Below are positions 28,641-35,186 of a DNA stretch of 37,051 nt, one piece after another. Source of the stretch: Nocardiopsis algeriensis (lineage in GTDB: Bacteria; Actinomycetota; Actinomycetes; Streptosporangiales; Streptosporangiaceae); the NCBI RefSeq assembly GCF_014203695.1, contig NZ_JACHJO010000017.1, forward strand, positions 1 to 37,051, read 5' to 3'. Position 1 is the stretch's first letter; each line of letters starts with the position of its first letter. Below the pieces are notes generated by a model. That model saw only the letters and a program-made list of their open reading frames with translations. It was not told the DNA's origin and made no database searches. The position numbers and the translations under genes were made by a program.

Positions 28641-29922
28641 GATCGGGCGCGTGCTCGAAGCACCGCCGTCCCCGCGCGTACAGGCGGGTCGGACTGGCCT
28701 GGCAGTAGCGGGCTTCGTCGCCGATGAAGAACCGACACGGCTCGGCCACGGCAGCCTCGAACCAGGTATCCGCTTGGTCGGCTGCCACGGGCTCGGGTGC
28801 GTTCGAGGGCGGCCGTAACACCGTCAGCACCGGCAATTGGACTTCCTCGGCCAGGTGCGTCTCCATCTGTTCCACTGTTGTGCTGGCCGAACGCGGCCGG
28901 GGCCGTGCGGTGGAGGCCGATCGCGAGACGTGCAGTTTGGAGTCCTTGGACCGGCCCCGCCGAGAGGACGTGCTGCGCTTGCGGACGGGCGGGCCGATCC
29001 GTAGTCCCTCGGGCAGGTCCTGCTCGGTGAACCGGTGCCCGTGTTGTTCGGCGTAGGCATCGTGGTCTTGGGGGCGCACCCAGATCCGCATCACCCCGGA
29101 CCCGTCCACCCCGGGGATCGCGATCGGCACGTACAGGCCGGCGGCGGTCTTGCCGACGAAGTCCTCCACCGGCACGGTTACCTTCTCCCACACCCCGTGC
29201 CAGTCCCCGCAGTCGTAGCTCCAGCCCCCGATCCCGGTCGACAACGGGCACCTGCCCGGCAGCTCGATGCAGCGCCGCCAGGCGAAGTTGCGCAGTCCGC
29301 CCAGCACCCGGGCTGCGCGCCCGGCGCGAATCTGCTCGGGCACGATCTGGGTGACCATCGACCACGGGGCCCGGTTGATGAGTGCCCGCGTGGGCGAGCC
29401 CGCCCGCAGATCGGTGGTCAACCAGGACGGCAGCCGGCCCTGGCGCACCGCGTTGTGGCTGCGCTGCAGCACCTGGCGGGCCTGGATTGGGCTCATCTGC
29501 ACCTCCCAGGCCAACTCCTGGCCGTCGGCGCAGGTGACCAGCACGTCCGCGCGAGAGGAACGGTCCTTGGTCGAGGACTCCATCACCGCCGCGAACCCGG
29601 CCCGCTCGGCGTCGGCGGCGATGCGCTCCTTCCACGCCAGGTGCTCGGGCCCCTCGGGCAGGTAGCAGGGGCCCTCTCCCGAGGCGTGGTGAGCCACGAT
29701 CAGCCGGTCCCGGTAGGTGCGCAGGTACACCCAGGTGGAGGAGCGGTTCATCTGCACACACCGCTGGCACTCCAGCACGCCGGCCTTGATCTTGCGGCGC
29801 GGTTCTCCCGGGGCGCCGCGCAGCGCATGGATCACGTCGATGGAGACACCGAAGTTGTCGAGGTTGGGGTCTAGCACGACGGGCGTGCCGACCCAGCGGA
29901 CACGTGCGAGCTCCCTGGCCAC
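28615..29922 (-). CDS. CoiA-like nuclease-domain protein, 435 aa
   Basis: GTG at 29922 with AGGAGG 4 bases upstream. After an N-terminal region with C52-x-x-C55 (ECQRC), residues about 95-175 match the competence CoiA-like nuclease pattern: helix, then RADVLVTCADGQELAWEVQM (D126 ... E140-x-Q142), SPIQARQVLQRSHNAVRQG and PSWLTTD. CoiA was found as a competence factor acting on incoming DNA; actinomycete plasmids often carry relatives of unknown role. The C-terminal 110 residues are Ser/Arg-rich (RKRSTSSRRGRSKDS), then a second cysteine/histidine-containing piece (CRFFIGDEARYCQ, CFEHAP). Probably acts on DNA during uptake or transfer; unproven. Confidence 0.7.
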   Translation of the reverse strand: MARELARVRWVGTPVVLDPNLDNFGVSIDVIHALRGAPGEPRRKIKAGVLECQRCVQMNRSSTWVYLRTYRDRLIVAHHASGEGPCYLPEGPEHLAWKERIAADAERAGFAAVMESSTKDRSSRADVLVTCADGQELAWEVQMSPIQARQVLQRSHNAVRQGRLPSWLTTDLRAGSPTRALINRAPWSMVTQIVPEQIRAGRAARVLGGLRNFAWRRCIELPGRCPLSTGIGGWSYDCGDWHGVWEKVTVPVEDFVGKTAAGLYVPIAIPGVDGSGVMRIWVRPQDHDAYAEQHGHRFTEQDLPEGLRIGPPVRKRSTSSRRGRSKDSKLHVSRSASTARPRPRSASTTVEQMETHLAEEVQLPVLTVLRPPSNAPEPVAADQADTWFEAAVAEPCRFFIGDEARYCQASPTRLYARGRRCFEHAPDPYTPLSHS

Positions 29923-30119
29923 GGGACCTCCTAGATTCCACGAGGGGAAGACGTCGGAACGGAGGGGCTGAAGTGATAGCAGTCACATCCGACATTTCCT
30001 CTCGGCCAACCGCAGCCCTCAAAGGGAGAAATTGTCACCGAACCGGATCTTGCGCTCAGCGCTCGCCGCAGATGCTCCAGCGCCATGACGGACACACGGC
30101 ACCCCGGCTGCGGAACCCT

Positions 30120-30425
30120 TCACATCTCCAGTGCGGTTTGTCCGGGCACCTGGGTCTGCTCCTGGCGGCCGCGGCCCAGACATCTGCGGCACGTCACCGG
30201 CCCGGCGGAAGGGGTGAGCCGCAGCGGGTCCACAGCGGCGTGGCACTGGACGGCGGGCACCGGAACCCCCGCCCACATGTGCGTGGTCAGCCCGTGCACC
30301 ACCTGGCCCTGGCCGATCCGCACCCCGGCGGCGTCGGCCAGCTCGATGCGGCGGCGGCGCAGGGTCGCGGCCAGGTGCTCCACGGTCGACTCGTCCAACC
30401 CGGCCGGTTCATGCTGTGGGTTCAT
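30120..30425 (-). CDS. Zinc-ribbon small protein, cassette copy 1, 101 aa
   Basis: ATG at 30425. Residues 15-45 form a helix ending in ADAAGVRIGQ, then VVHGLTTHMWAGVPVPAVQC and H, and finally VTCRRCLGRG: C60-H plus C-x-x-C, a zinc ribbon like the short actinomycete family that ends VTCRRC. Two relatives lie upstream: a truncated one (31467-31691) and a frameshifted one (30686-30872), all in the same orientation with the common leader GGCATCCTG before the start. Function unknown. 29923-30119 has no gene. Confidence 0.6.
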   Translation of the reverse strand: MNPQHEPAGLDESTVEHLAATLRRRRIELADAAGVRIGQGQVVHGLTTHMWAGVPVPAVQCHAAVDPLRLTPSAGPVTCRRCLGRGRQEQTQVPGQTALEM

Positions 30426-30572
30426 GTCCTTCAGGATGCCCCGCACCGCCCAGGGCCTCCCCCGAGGCGGAAAGGAACATGACGTGCCCACGGCATGACG
30501 TAGGTCCGTCAGGTGTCTGACCTGCGCGGGTTTCAGATTTCCGCCCTCGACCGAGGCGCCCTGGAACACGAA

Positions 30573-30611
30573 AAGCCCCGCACCCTCCCCGAGCGGGAGA
30601 GTGCGGGGCTT
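30573..30611 (-). terminator. Terminator of cassette 2
   Basis: AAGCCCCGCAC(C)CTCCC pairs with GGGAG(A)GTGCGGGGCTT around CGAGC. Confidence 0.75.
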
Positions 30612-30685
30612 GGTCGTGTCCGGGGTCAGCCGCGTGCTTGCAGTTCGGTGCTACTTCCTGCCTTCCATACGGGCCGTGGTGATCA

Positions 30686-30872
30686 TCAGCTCAGCTCCTC
30701 GACGCCGGGGCGGATGCGGTGCAGCAGGGCCTTCACCACGCGCTCACCTCGGCCGTAGGCGTCATCCCAACGCGGGCCGTCCACGTCGGTGTCGCCGTCG
30801 CCGTCGGCGCAATGTGACGGCTAGGTGCTCGATCTCCGCGTCGCGGGGCTGCTCAGGGTGCTGGTCGGTCAT
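30686..30872 (-). pseudogene. Frameshifted relative of the zinc-ribbon cassette
   Basis: ATG at 30872 starts MTDQHPEQPRDAEIEHLAVT, like the two neighbours, but the frame then slides into RRRRRRHRRG and stops at 30762. A second frame beginning near 30800 has good codon use (DVDGPRWDDAYGRGERVVKA, then LLHRIRPGVEELS) and stops at 30686, followed directly by a terminator. Either a frameshift fused two gene parts or the arginine-rich GACGGC run is a slippage site. Probably non-functional. Confidence 0.4.
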
Positions 30873-30940
30873 CTGTTCAGGATGCCTTGGGTGCGGCCGG
30901 GGAGGGGGAGTCCACCCCCCGGCGGTGGCCTGCGTGCCGG

Positions 30941-31393
30941 TTACCACCACGCGGTTCGGTTGCTGGTCTCCGAGCATGAGAACTGCGAGGGGCTGAGTAG
31001 GCACGCACGGAAGGCGCGGGCACTGCTGGAGGAGGTGGGAGCCCCCCAGGTCCATATGGGGTTGCCGCCCGTGATGTATGCCGTGTCGCCCTCATCCATG
31101 ACACGGTCGCCATTGGTGTCGACCTCGAAGAAAAGGACGTAGTTGGATCGCCCGTTCAGTACACGTCCCCAGCCGTACTGGCGCCCCTGGTAGGTGCCGA
31201 AGCGCACCTGGACGGTACCGACTGAAGTGTCCTTGGACACGGCGGTGCGCGAGTTGCTGATGCTGAGGACCTGGTCCTCGTTGATCCAGGTGAGGTAAGC
31301 GGCCGAGGCCGGAACGGCAGTCGCCACGCTACCGGCCATCACCACTGCGGTCGCGGCTACAACGGCTGCCACTTTCTTGAAGATGTTCTTCAT
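30941..31393 (-). CDS. Secreted protein with signal peptide, 150 aa
   Basis: ATG at 31393 is chosen for AAGGAG 4 bases upstream and a textbook signal peptide: MKNIFKK, hydrophobic core VAAVVAATAVVMAGSVATA, cleavage after VPASAA. The mature part, about 118 residues, begins YLTWINEDQVLSIS and contains FFEVDTNGDRVMDEGDTAY, an EF-hand-like calcium loop (D-x-N-x-D...D-E), and two cysteines that could form a disulfide. Less G+C-rich than its neighbours and inserted in the middle of duplicated cassettes, so probably acquired. It may be an extracellular effector or surface protein; family not recognised. Confidence 0.65.
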   Translation of the reverse strand: MKNIFKKVAAVVAATAVVMAGSVATAVPASAAYLTWINEDQVLSISNSRTAVSKDTSVGTVQVRFGTYQGRQYGWGRVLNGRSNYVLFFEVDTNGDRVMDEGDTAYITGGNPIWTWGAPTSSSSARAFRACLLSPSQFSCSETSNRTAWW

Positions 31394-31466
31394 GCTGCTC
31401 CTTCGGCGTGAAAATTCCGCACAGCAGCATGCCAAGGGCCTTTTTCGGCCAGGTTCTGATTTTCTT

Positions 31467-31691
31467 TCACTCAAACCTTCTGACCCGTAGCACCAGCCCC
31501 TTCCCGTCCACAGCGGCGTGGCACTGGACGGCGGGCACCGGCACCCCCGCCCACATGTGTGTGGTGAGCCCGTGCACCACCGCGCCCCGGCCGATGCGGG
31601 CGCCGGCTGCGTCAGCCAGCTCGGCGCGGCGGCGGCGCAGGGTGGTGGCCAGGTGCTCGACCTCGGGATCGCTGGGCTGGTGGTGGGTCAT
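31467..31691 (-). CDS. Zinc-ribbon small protein, truncated cassette copy 3, 74 aa
   Basis: ATG at 31691 (MTHHQPSDPEVEHLATTLRR). Identical or nearly so to copy 1 through THMWAGVPVPAVQCHAAVD, then diverges into GKGLVLRVRRFE, losing the CRRC half of the zinc site. The break is where the secreted-protein unit begins, so that insertion or recombination truncated it. May be non-functional. Confidence 0.5.
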   Translation of the reverse strand: MTHHQPSDPEVEHLATTLRRRRAELADAAGARIGRGAVVHGLTTHMWAGVPVPAVQCHAAVDGKGLVLRVRRFE

Positions 31692-31819
31692 CTGTCCAGG
31701 ATGCCCGTGCCGCGGCTGGGAAGGGGAGGGTGACGTAGGTACGGCATGACGTACTGACGGCGCCCGCTGGTTTCAGATTCTCGAGTTCGCCTGAGGCCTT
31801 GGAGGTCCTGGACGCAGAA

Positions 31820-31854
31820 AAGCCCCGCCCCCTGCTCAGCAGGGGGCGGGGCTT
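31820..31854 (-). terminator. Terminator of hicBA operon
   Basis: AAGCCCCGCCCCCTGC/GCAGGGGGCGGGGCTT with a 3-nt loop, directly after the stop at 31857. Confidence 0.85.
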
Positions 31855-31856
31855 CG

Positions 31857-32144
31857 TCATGTTTCGCTGTCGTGGGTGGCGGCGTAGAGCCGCACCCGCA
31901 GCCGGTCGGCCAACTCTCTGACGCGAGCGCCGGCGGGGGTGTGCGGGGCAGCGGCCGCGGCCGCCGCCAGCACCGCGAGCACATCGTGGCCCTCGTCCAC
32001 GGTGAGCAGCGGGGGTGTGCTGCCCGGAGCCAGGAGATCGTCAACGAGATCGACTTCGCCGGGCGGCTCGGTCTGGCGTAGGCGGGCGCGGGCCTCGCGC
32101 AGGCCGCTGGCGCCCAGGCCGCCTCGCGGGCGCGGCTGTCTCAT
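31857..32144 (-). CDS. Third gene of hicBA operon, 95 aa
   Basis: ATG at 32144 shares one base with the hicA stop (TGATG), so translation is coupled. Basic start (MRQPRPRGGLGASGLREARA), then an acidic middle and Ala-rich helix (VDEGHDVLAVLAAAAAAAPH), ending LADRLRVRLYAATHDSET. No family recognised. Its place inside a toxin-antitoxin operon suggests an accessory or regulatory part; HicB here is too short to contain an obvious DNA-binding domain. Confidence 0.55.
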   Translation of the reverse strand: MRQPRPRGGLGASGLREARARLRQTEPPGEVDLVDDLLAPGSTPPLLTVDEGHDVLAVLAAAAAAAPHTPAGARVRELADRLRVRLYAATHDSET

Positions 32145-32383
32145 CAGGGCCTGCCCTGCAGCAGAGCCCGCAGCTGTGGGGCGCTCATGTCGGCCTGTTT
32201 GAGGATGGAGGCGGTGGTGCCGCGCTTGAGTTCTTTGTGCAGCGGCACGATGACGGTCCGTGAGTCCCGGCTCCGTCTGAGCTTGGCGTGGTCGCCCCGG
32301 GTCTTGACGTGCTCGAACCCGGCCTTTTCCAGAGCGGCCACGACCTGGGCGCCAGAGGCGATGGGGATGTGGGAAGGACTCAC
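32144..32383 (-). CDS. hicA: HicA-type mRNA interferase toxin, 79 aa
   Basis: HicA folds like a double-stranded RNA-binding domain and cleaves mRNA using a conserved histidine. Seen: VVAALEKAGFEHVKTRGDHA, with the catalytic-type His in GDHAKLRR (about residue 32), the strand TVIVPLHKELKRGTTASILK and QADMSAP. Length is normal. GTG at 32383 overlaps the hicB stop by 4 bp (GTGA). Plasmid-stabilisation role is likely. Confidence 0.85.
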   Translation of the reverse strand: MSPSHIPIASGAQVVAALEKAGFEHVKTRGDHAKLRRSRDSRTVIVPLHKELKRGTTASILKQADMSAPQLRALLQGRP

Positions 32384-32637
32384 GCAGGCAAGCGTATGCC
32401 GATCTCTCGGGCCTTGCTGGGGCCTGCGGTCAACCTGTGGACGAGCTCGGCCGCGTCCTCGTCTTCGAGGTACAGCTCCAAGGCCTCGGTGAGCGCGGCC
32501 AGGGCCTCGTCCTCGGTCTCGCCCTGGGAGGCCACCTCCACATCGACCGCGCGCGCCACGAACCCGCCCAGTTCCAGGTCAGGGGTCACGGTGACGGCCA
32601 GGTGCAGTGTGCGCTCCATGCACCTCAGCCTACCCAT
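32380..32637 (-). CDS. hicB: HicB-type antitoxin, 79-85 aa
   Basis: Partial RNase-H-like HicB fold: LHLAVTVTPDLELGGFVARA, then VDVEVASQGETEDEALAALT and EALELYLED. Start ATG at 32637 has AAGGGGG 6 bases upstream; ATG at 32619 is the usual family start point and also possible. After the fold only LVHRLTAGPSKAREIGIRLP remains, so no clear RHH or HTH DNA-binding domain is visible. Antitoxin precedes toxin, as in many hicBA operons. It neutralises HicA by binding it. Confidence 0.82.
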   Translation of the reverse strand: MGRLRCMERTLHLAVTVTPDLELGGFVARAVDVEVASQGETEDEALAALTEALELYLEDEDAAELVHRLTAGPSKAREIGIRLPA

Positions 32638-32675
32638 GTAGTACCCCCTTCTTGCTCTTCCTGCCTCTCCTTCTT

Positions 32676-32723
32676 GCCGGTGGGTGGTGTCTTGCGCCAT
32701 GGCGCAAGACACCACCCACCGGC
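32676..32723. repeat. 48-bp perfect palindrome without spacer
   Basis: All 24 base pairs match around the centre at 32699/32700 (GCGCCATGGCGC in the middle, arm GCCGGTGGGTGGTGTCTTGC). Lies between the stop at 32785 and the hicBA start, so as RNA it would form a near loop-free hairpin. May end transcription of the leftward operon; also resembles a protein-bound resolution site. Confidence 0.75.
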
Positions 32724-32784
32724 CTGGGCCGGCTGTTGTAAGTTCGCACCCTTGTGCACTGTGGGCCCGCGGGGGAGCACCGTG

Positions 32785-34653
32785 TCAGTGGACGATGGTG
32801 TCGGCCGGGTCTGCCCACAGCGGGCCGGGCTGGGCCAGCAGCCGCTCCAGCGCTGCGGCCCGCGTGGGCGCGGCGGGCACCACCGGCGGCGGCTGGGGCA
32901 TCCGGCCGCGCTGGGGCGCGCAGGAGCGCCAGGTCTTTCCGGAGCGCCACACGAACCCCAGCACAGTCCCGTCGTGGGCGGTGGCCTGGTACAGGCGTGC
33001 GCCCTTTTCCGAGGCGGGGTCCTCGACCAGGTGTACCCGGGCCAGCTCGGCGGGGGTGTAGGGGCACAGCGGCCGGTCCTTCTTGGCGCGCGGACGCAGC
33101 CGGCGTTTGGTGTGGGCGCGCTCGCCCAGGTTGGGTGGGGGCAGCGGAGCGTACAGGTGCGTCCACAGTGCCAGTGCGGCTTCTTCGCGGGTGGGTGAGA
33201 GCGAGTGCGGTACCGGCCCGTCCACGGTGTGGGCGGTGAACCCGCCGCCGGTGGCGGGCTGGAGCCATCCCCAGCAGCGCGAGCGGACGTAGATGTCCTC
33301 GCGGCCGCTCACGCGGCCCCGGCGCAGTTCCCACTGCTCCATGTCGCGGGGGCGCAGGGGCAGGTCGGTGCGCTCTCCCCACAGCGAGGTGATCTCCAGC
33401 TGGTGGCCGTAGTGGGCGGCCAGCAGTTCGGGGACGGCGTCGGCCAGGTCGGGCTGGGTCGAGAGCGCGTCGGGGGCGGCCTGTTCGGCGGGGGTGAGCT
33501 GTGCCTGCTCGGCGGAGGACAGGTGCGCCTGGAAGACCCAGCCCGTTTGCAGGTCCCAGTCTGCGCGGTGGTGGATGGTGCCGATCCAGGCACCGTCCAC
33601 GTGTACGTGGTAGCGCACCTGGACGTGGCCGTTCACCACAGCGGAAAAGCGCCTGACCACCACCTCGACCCTGGCCGGGGCGGGCCCCGGGCGCTGGGGT
33701 GGGGTGGTCAGCTCCTGGCCGTCGTTGCCGAAGGGCAGCTCGACCGCCCCGGACGGCGGCGTGACCGGCCGGGGAGCGCCTTCTTCCAAGCCGGGCATGG
33801 GGGCGGACCACAGCGGACCGGGGGCGGACAGCAGCGCTTCCACGGCCCGGGCGCGGGTGGGGGAGGAGGCGAGCACCGGTGTCCAGGTGCGCGGGCGGCC
33901 CGTGTCGGGGTCGTGGGCGGCATAGCTCCACCGCCCGGGACCGTCGCGGCGCACCCACCCCTGCGGGGTGTGGTCGACGCGCACCTGGTAGACCCCGTTC
34001 CCGTGGTCCTTGACGTGGGCGGCGTGCAGTTCGGACGGCGAGTAAGGGCACACCGGCAGCTCTGCCGACCGCGGCGGAACCGGCACCTCCGCAGGGGGTG
34101 TGGTTTCGGAAACCCCCTCCGCGGGGGTGCCGTTTACGGAACCGGCCCCCTCCGCTTCCTGGTCGGTGGCGGCCGCCGCGCCGAAGGTCTCCGACCAGGC
34201 GGCCGCGACCTGCTCGCCCCCGGCCCCGTAGGCCACACCGAGGGCGCCCTGCACCATCCCGGCGGCCGGGGGCGGCGCCCACGAGGGCGGCAGCACGCCG
34301 CGTTCGGCGGCGGCCAGCACCGGGCGCGAGCACGCGATGCCCGCCCCGGCGGGCAGCTGGGCGCGCACCGCGTCGGCCGCGGCAGCCAGGGTGAGCCCGG
34401 CCTGCACCCGCAGCCCGGCCAGGCCGGCGGGCAGCGAGCCGGGATCGACCAGGTCGCCGACGCCCACACCCACGGCGGCCGCGAGCGCGGCCAGGCGCGT
34501 TACCTCGGGGCGCTCGGCCCCGGACTCGTAGCGGATGAGCTGCTGGCGGGTGGTGCCCAACATCTCCGCGACCTGGCGCTGGCTGAGCCCGGCGGCGGTG
34601 CGGGCCGCCCGCAGCCGACCCGGGTCCAGGGGCAGCCCCTTCCCGCGCGCCAT
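32785..34653 (-). CDS. XRE-HTH protein with duplicated domain, 622 aa
   Basis: ATG at 34653 shares one base with the preceding stop (TGATG). Residues 12-72 form a clear HTH (LRAARTAAGLSQRQVAEMLG, then TTRQQLIRYESGAERPEVTR). A second weaker HTH-like helix bundle spans about 75-125. Then a repeated module: VCPYSPSELHAAHV ... APGPLWSAP (201-285) and LCPYTPAELARVHL ... QPGPLWADP (529-617), flanking a Trp/His-rich middle (about 320-500). The module repeats both ends of the same motif set. Function unknown; the HTH suggests binding to the GGTTTAGG repeats upstream. It diverges from the P-loop/TPR gene and may regulate it. Confidence 0.6.
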   Translation of the reverse strand: MARGKGLPLDPGRLRAARTAAGLSQRQVAEMLGTTRQQLIRYESGAERPEVTRLAALAAAVGVGVGDLVDPGSLPAGLAGLRVQAGLTLAAAADAVRAQLPAGAGIACSRPVLAAAERGVLPPSWAPPPAAGMVQGALGVAYGAGGEQVAAAWSETFGAAAATDQEAEGAGSVNGTPAEGVSETTPPAEVPVPPRSAELPVCPYSPSELHAAHVKDHGNGVYQVRVDHTPQGWVRRDGPGRWSYAAHDPDTGRPRTWTPVLASSPTRARAVEALLSAPGPLWSAPMPGLEEGAPRPVTPPSGAVELPFGNDGQELTTPPQRPGPAPARVEVVVRRFSAVVNGHVQVRYHVHVDGAWIGTIHHRADWDLQTGWVFQAHLSSAEQAQLTPAEQAAPDALSTQPDLADAVPELLAAHYGHQLEITSLWGERTDLPLRPRDMEQWELRRGRVSGREDIYVRSRCWGWLQPATGGGFTAHTVDGPVPHSLSPTREEAALALWTHLYAPLPPPNLGERAHTKRRLRPRAKKDRPLCPYTPAELARVHLVEDPASEKGARLYQATAHDGTVLGFVWRSGKTWRSCAPQRGRMPQPPPVVPAAPTRAAALERLLAQPGPLWADPADTIVH

Positions 34654-34907
34654 CAGGCCGACCCGATGGTGAGGGCATCGACCCGGGTGCGCAGGTGCGC
34701 GAGGTAGGCGTCTGCGGCCGCGCCGCGCTCGGCCGGGTCGGGGCAGTCGCCTGCGTGGCGGGACAGGCGCACCCAGGTGTCGAAGCTCAGGAGGTCGTGG
34801 CCGCGCGGGGGGATGGTGGTGACCTGGTAGCGCTCCCCGGCGAGGATCGGGGTGGGGCAGTCGTCGCACCGGCGGGGGTGGCGGGCGGTGCGGGTCTGGA
34901 TGAACAC
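34653..34907 (-). CDS. Small zinc-binding protein, 84 aa
   Basis: GTG at 34907 has AGAGGA about 9 bases upstream; ATG at 34940 lacks a ribosome site. Seen: RTARHPRRCDDCPTPILAGE, then YQVTTIPPRG ... WVRLSRHAGDCPD: C-x2-C with a later H and C, like a short actinomycete zinc family with the pattern RCxxCxxxIxxGERY. First gene of the operon with the 622-aa HTH gene. Role unknown. Confidence 0.6.
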   Translation of the reverse strand: MFIQTRTARHPRRCDDCPTPILAGERYQVTTIPPRGHDLLSFDTWVRLSRHAGDCPDPAERGAAADAYLAHLRTRVDALTIGSA

Positions 34908-34950
34908 GGTGTCGGGTCCTCTCGGGTCGGGAAGGAGCATCCGTGTCTAT

Positions 34951-35060
34951 CCTAAACCACACGTGCCTTTTAGGTAAGGCGATTCCACGGCTTCCCCCGT
35001 GCGGTTTAGGGAATGCCGGGGTCTGGTTCGATGCTTCTCGCGCCAGGGGTGTGGTTTAGG
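34951..35060. promoter_or_regulatory. Three GTGTGGTTTAGG boxes in divergent promoter
   Basis: GTG(T/C)GGTTTAGG at 34999 and 35049 (50 bp apart, about five turns) and inverted at 34951-34962. Two longer direct repeats (GATGCTTCTCGCGCC at 35030 and GATGTTCCTTGCGCC at 35080) also lie here. The region separates the HTH operon from the P-loop/TPR gene (35187). Confidence 0.55.
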
Positions 35061-35186
35061 TAGTTCGGGTTCCCGGTCGGATGTTCCTTGCGCCCTGGTA
35101 CCGAGGTGGTCGCGTCCGCCTCATTCGATAACGCCAAATTCCTTGACGGCATCGCCAGAAGGCTGAAAGGGCGCCAGACTCAGCAC

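Noticed and set aside
32676..32723. Protelomerase (hairpin telomere) site
   Set aside because: No protelomerase gene is recognisable; the only tyrosine recombinase is an ordinary integrase-like protein of 373 aa. Kept only as a speculative reading.
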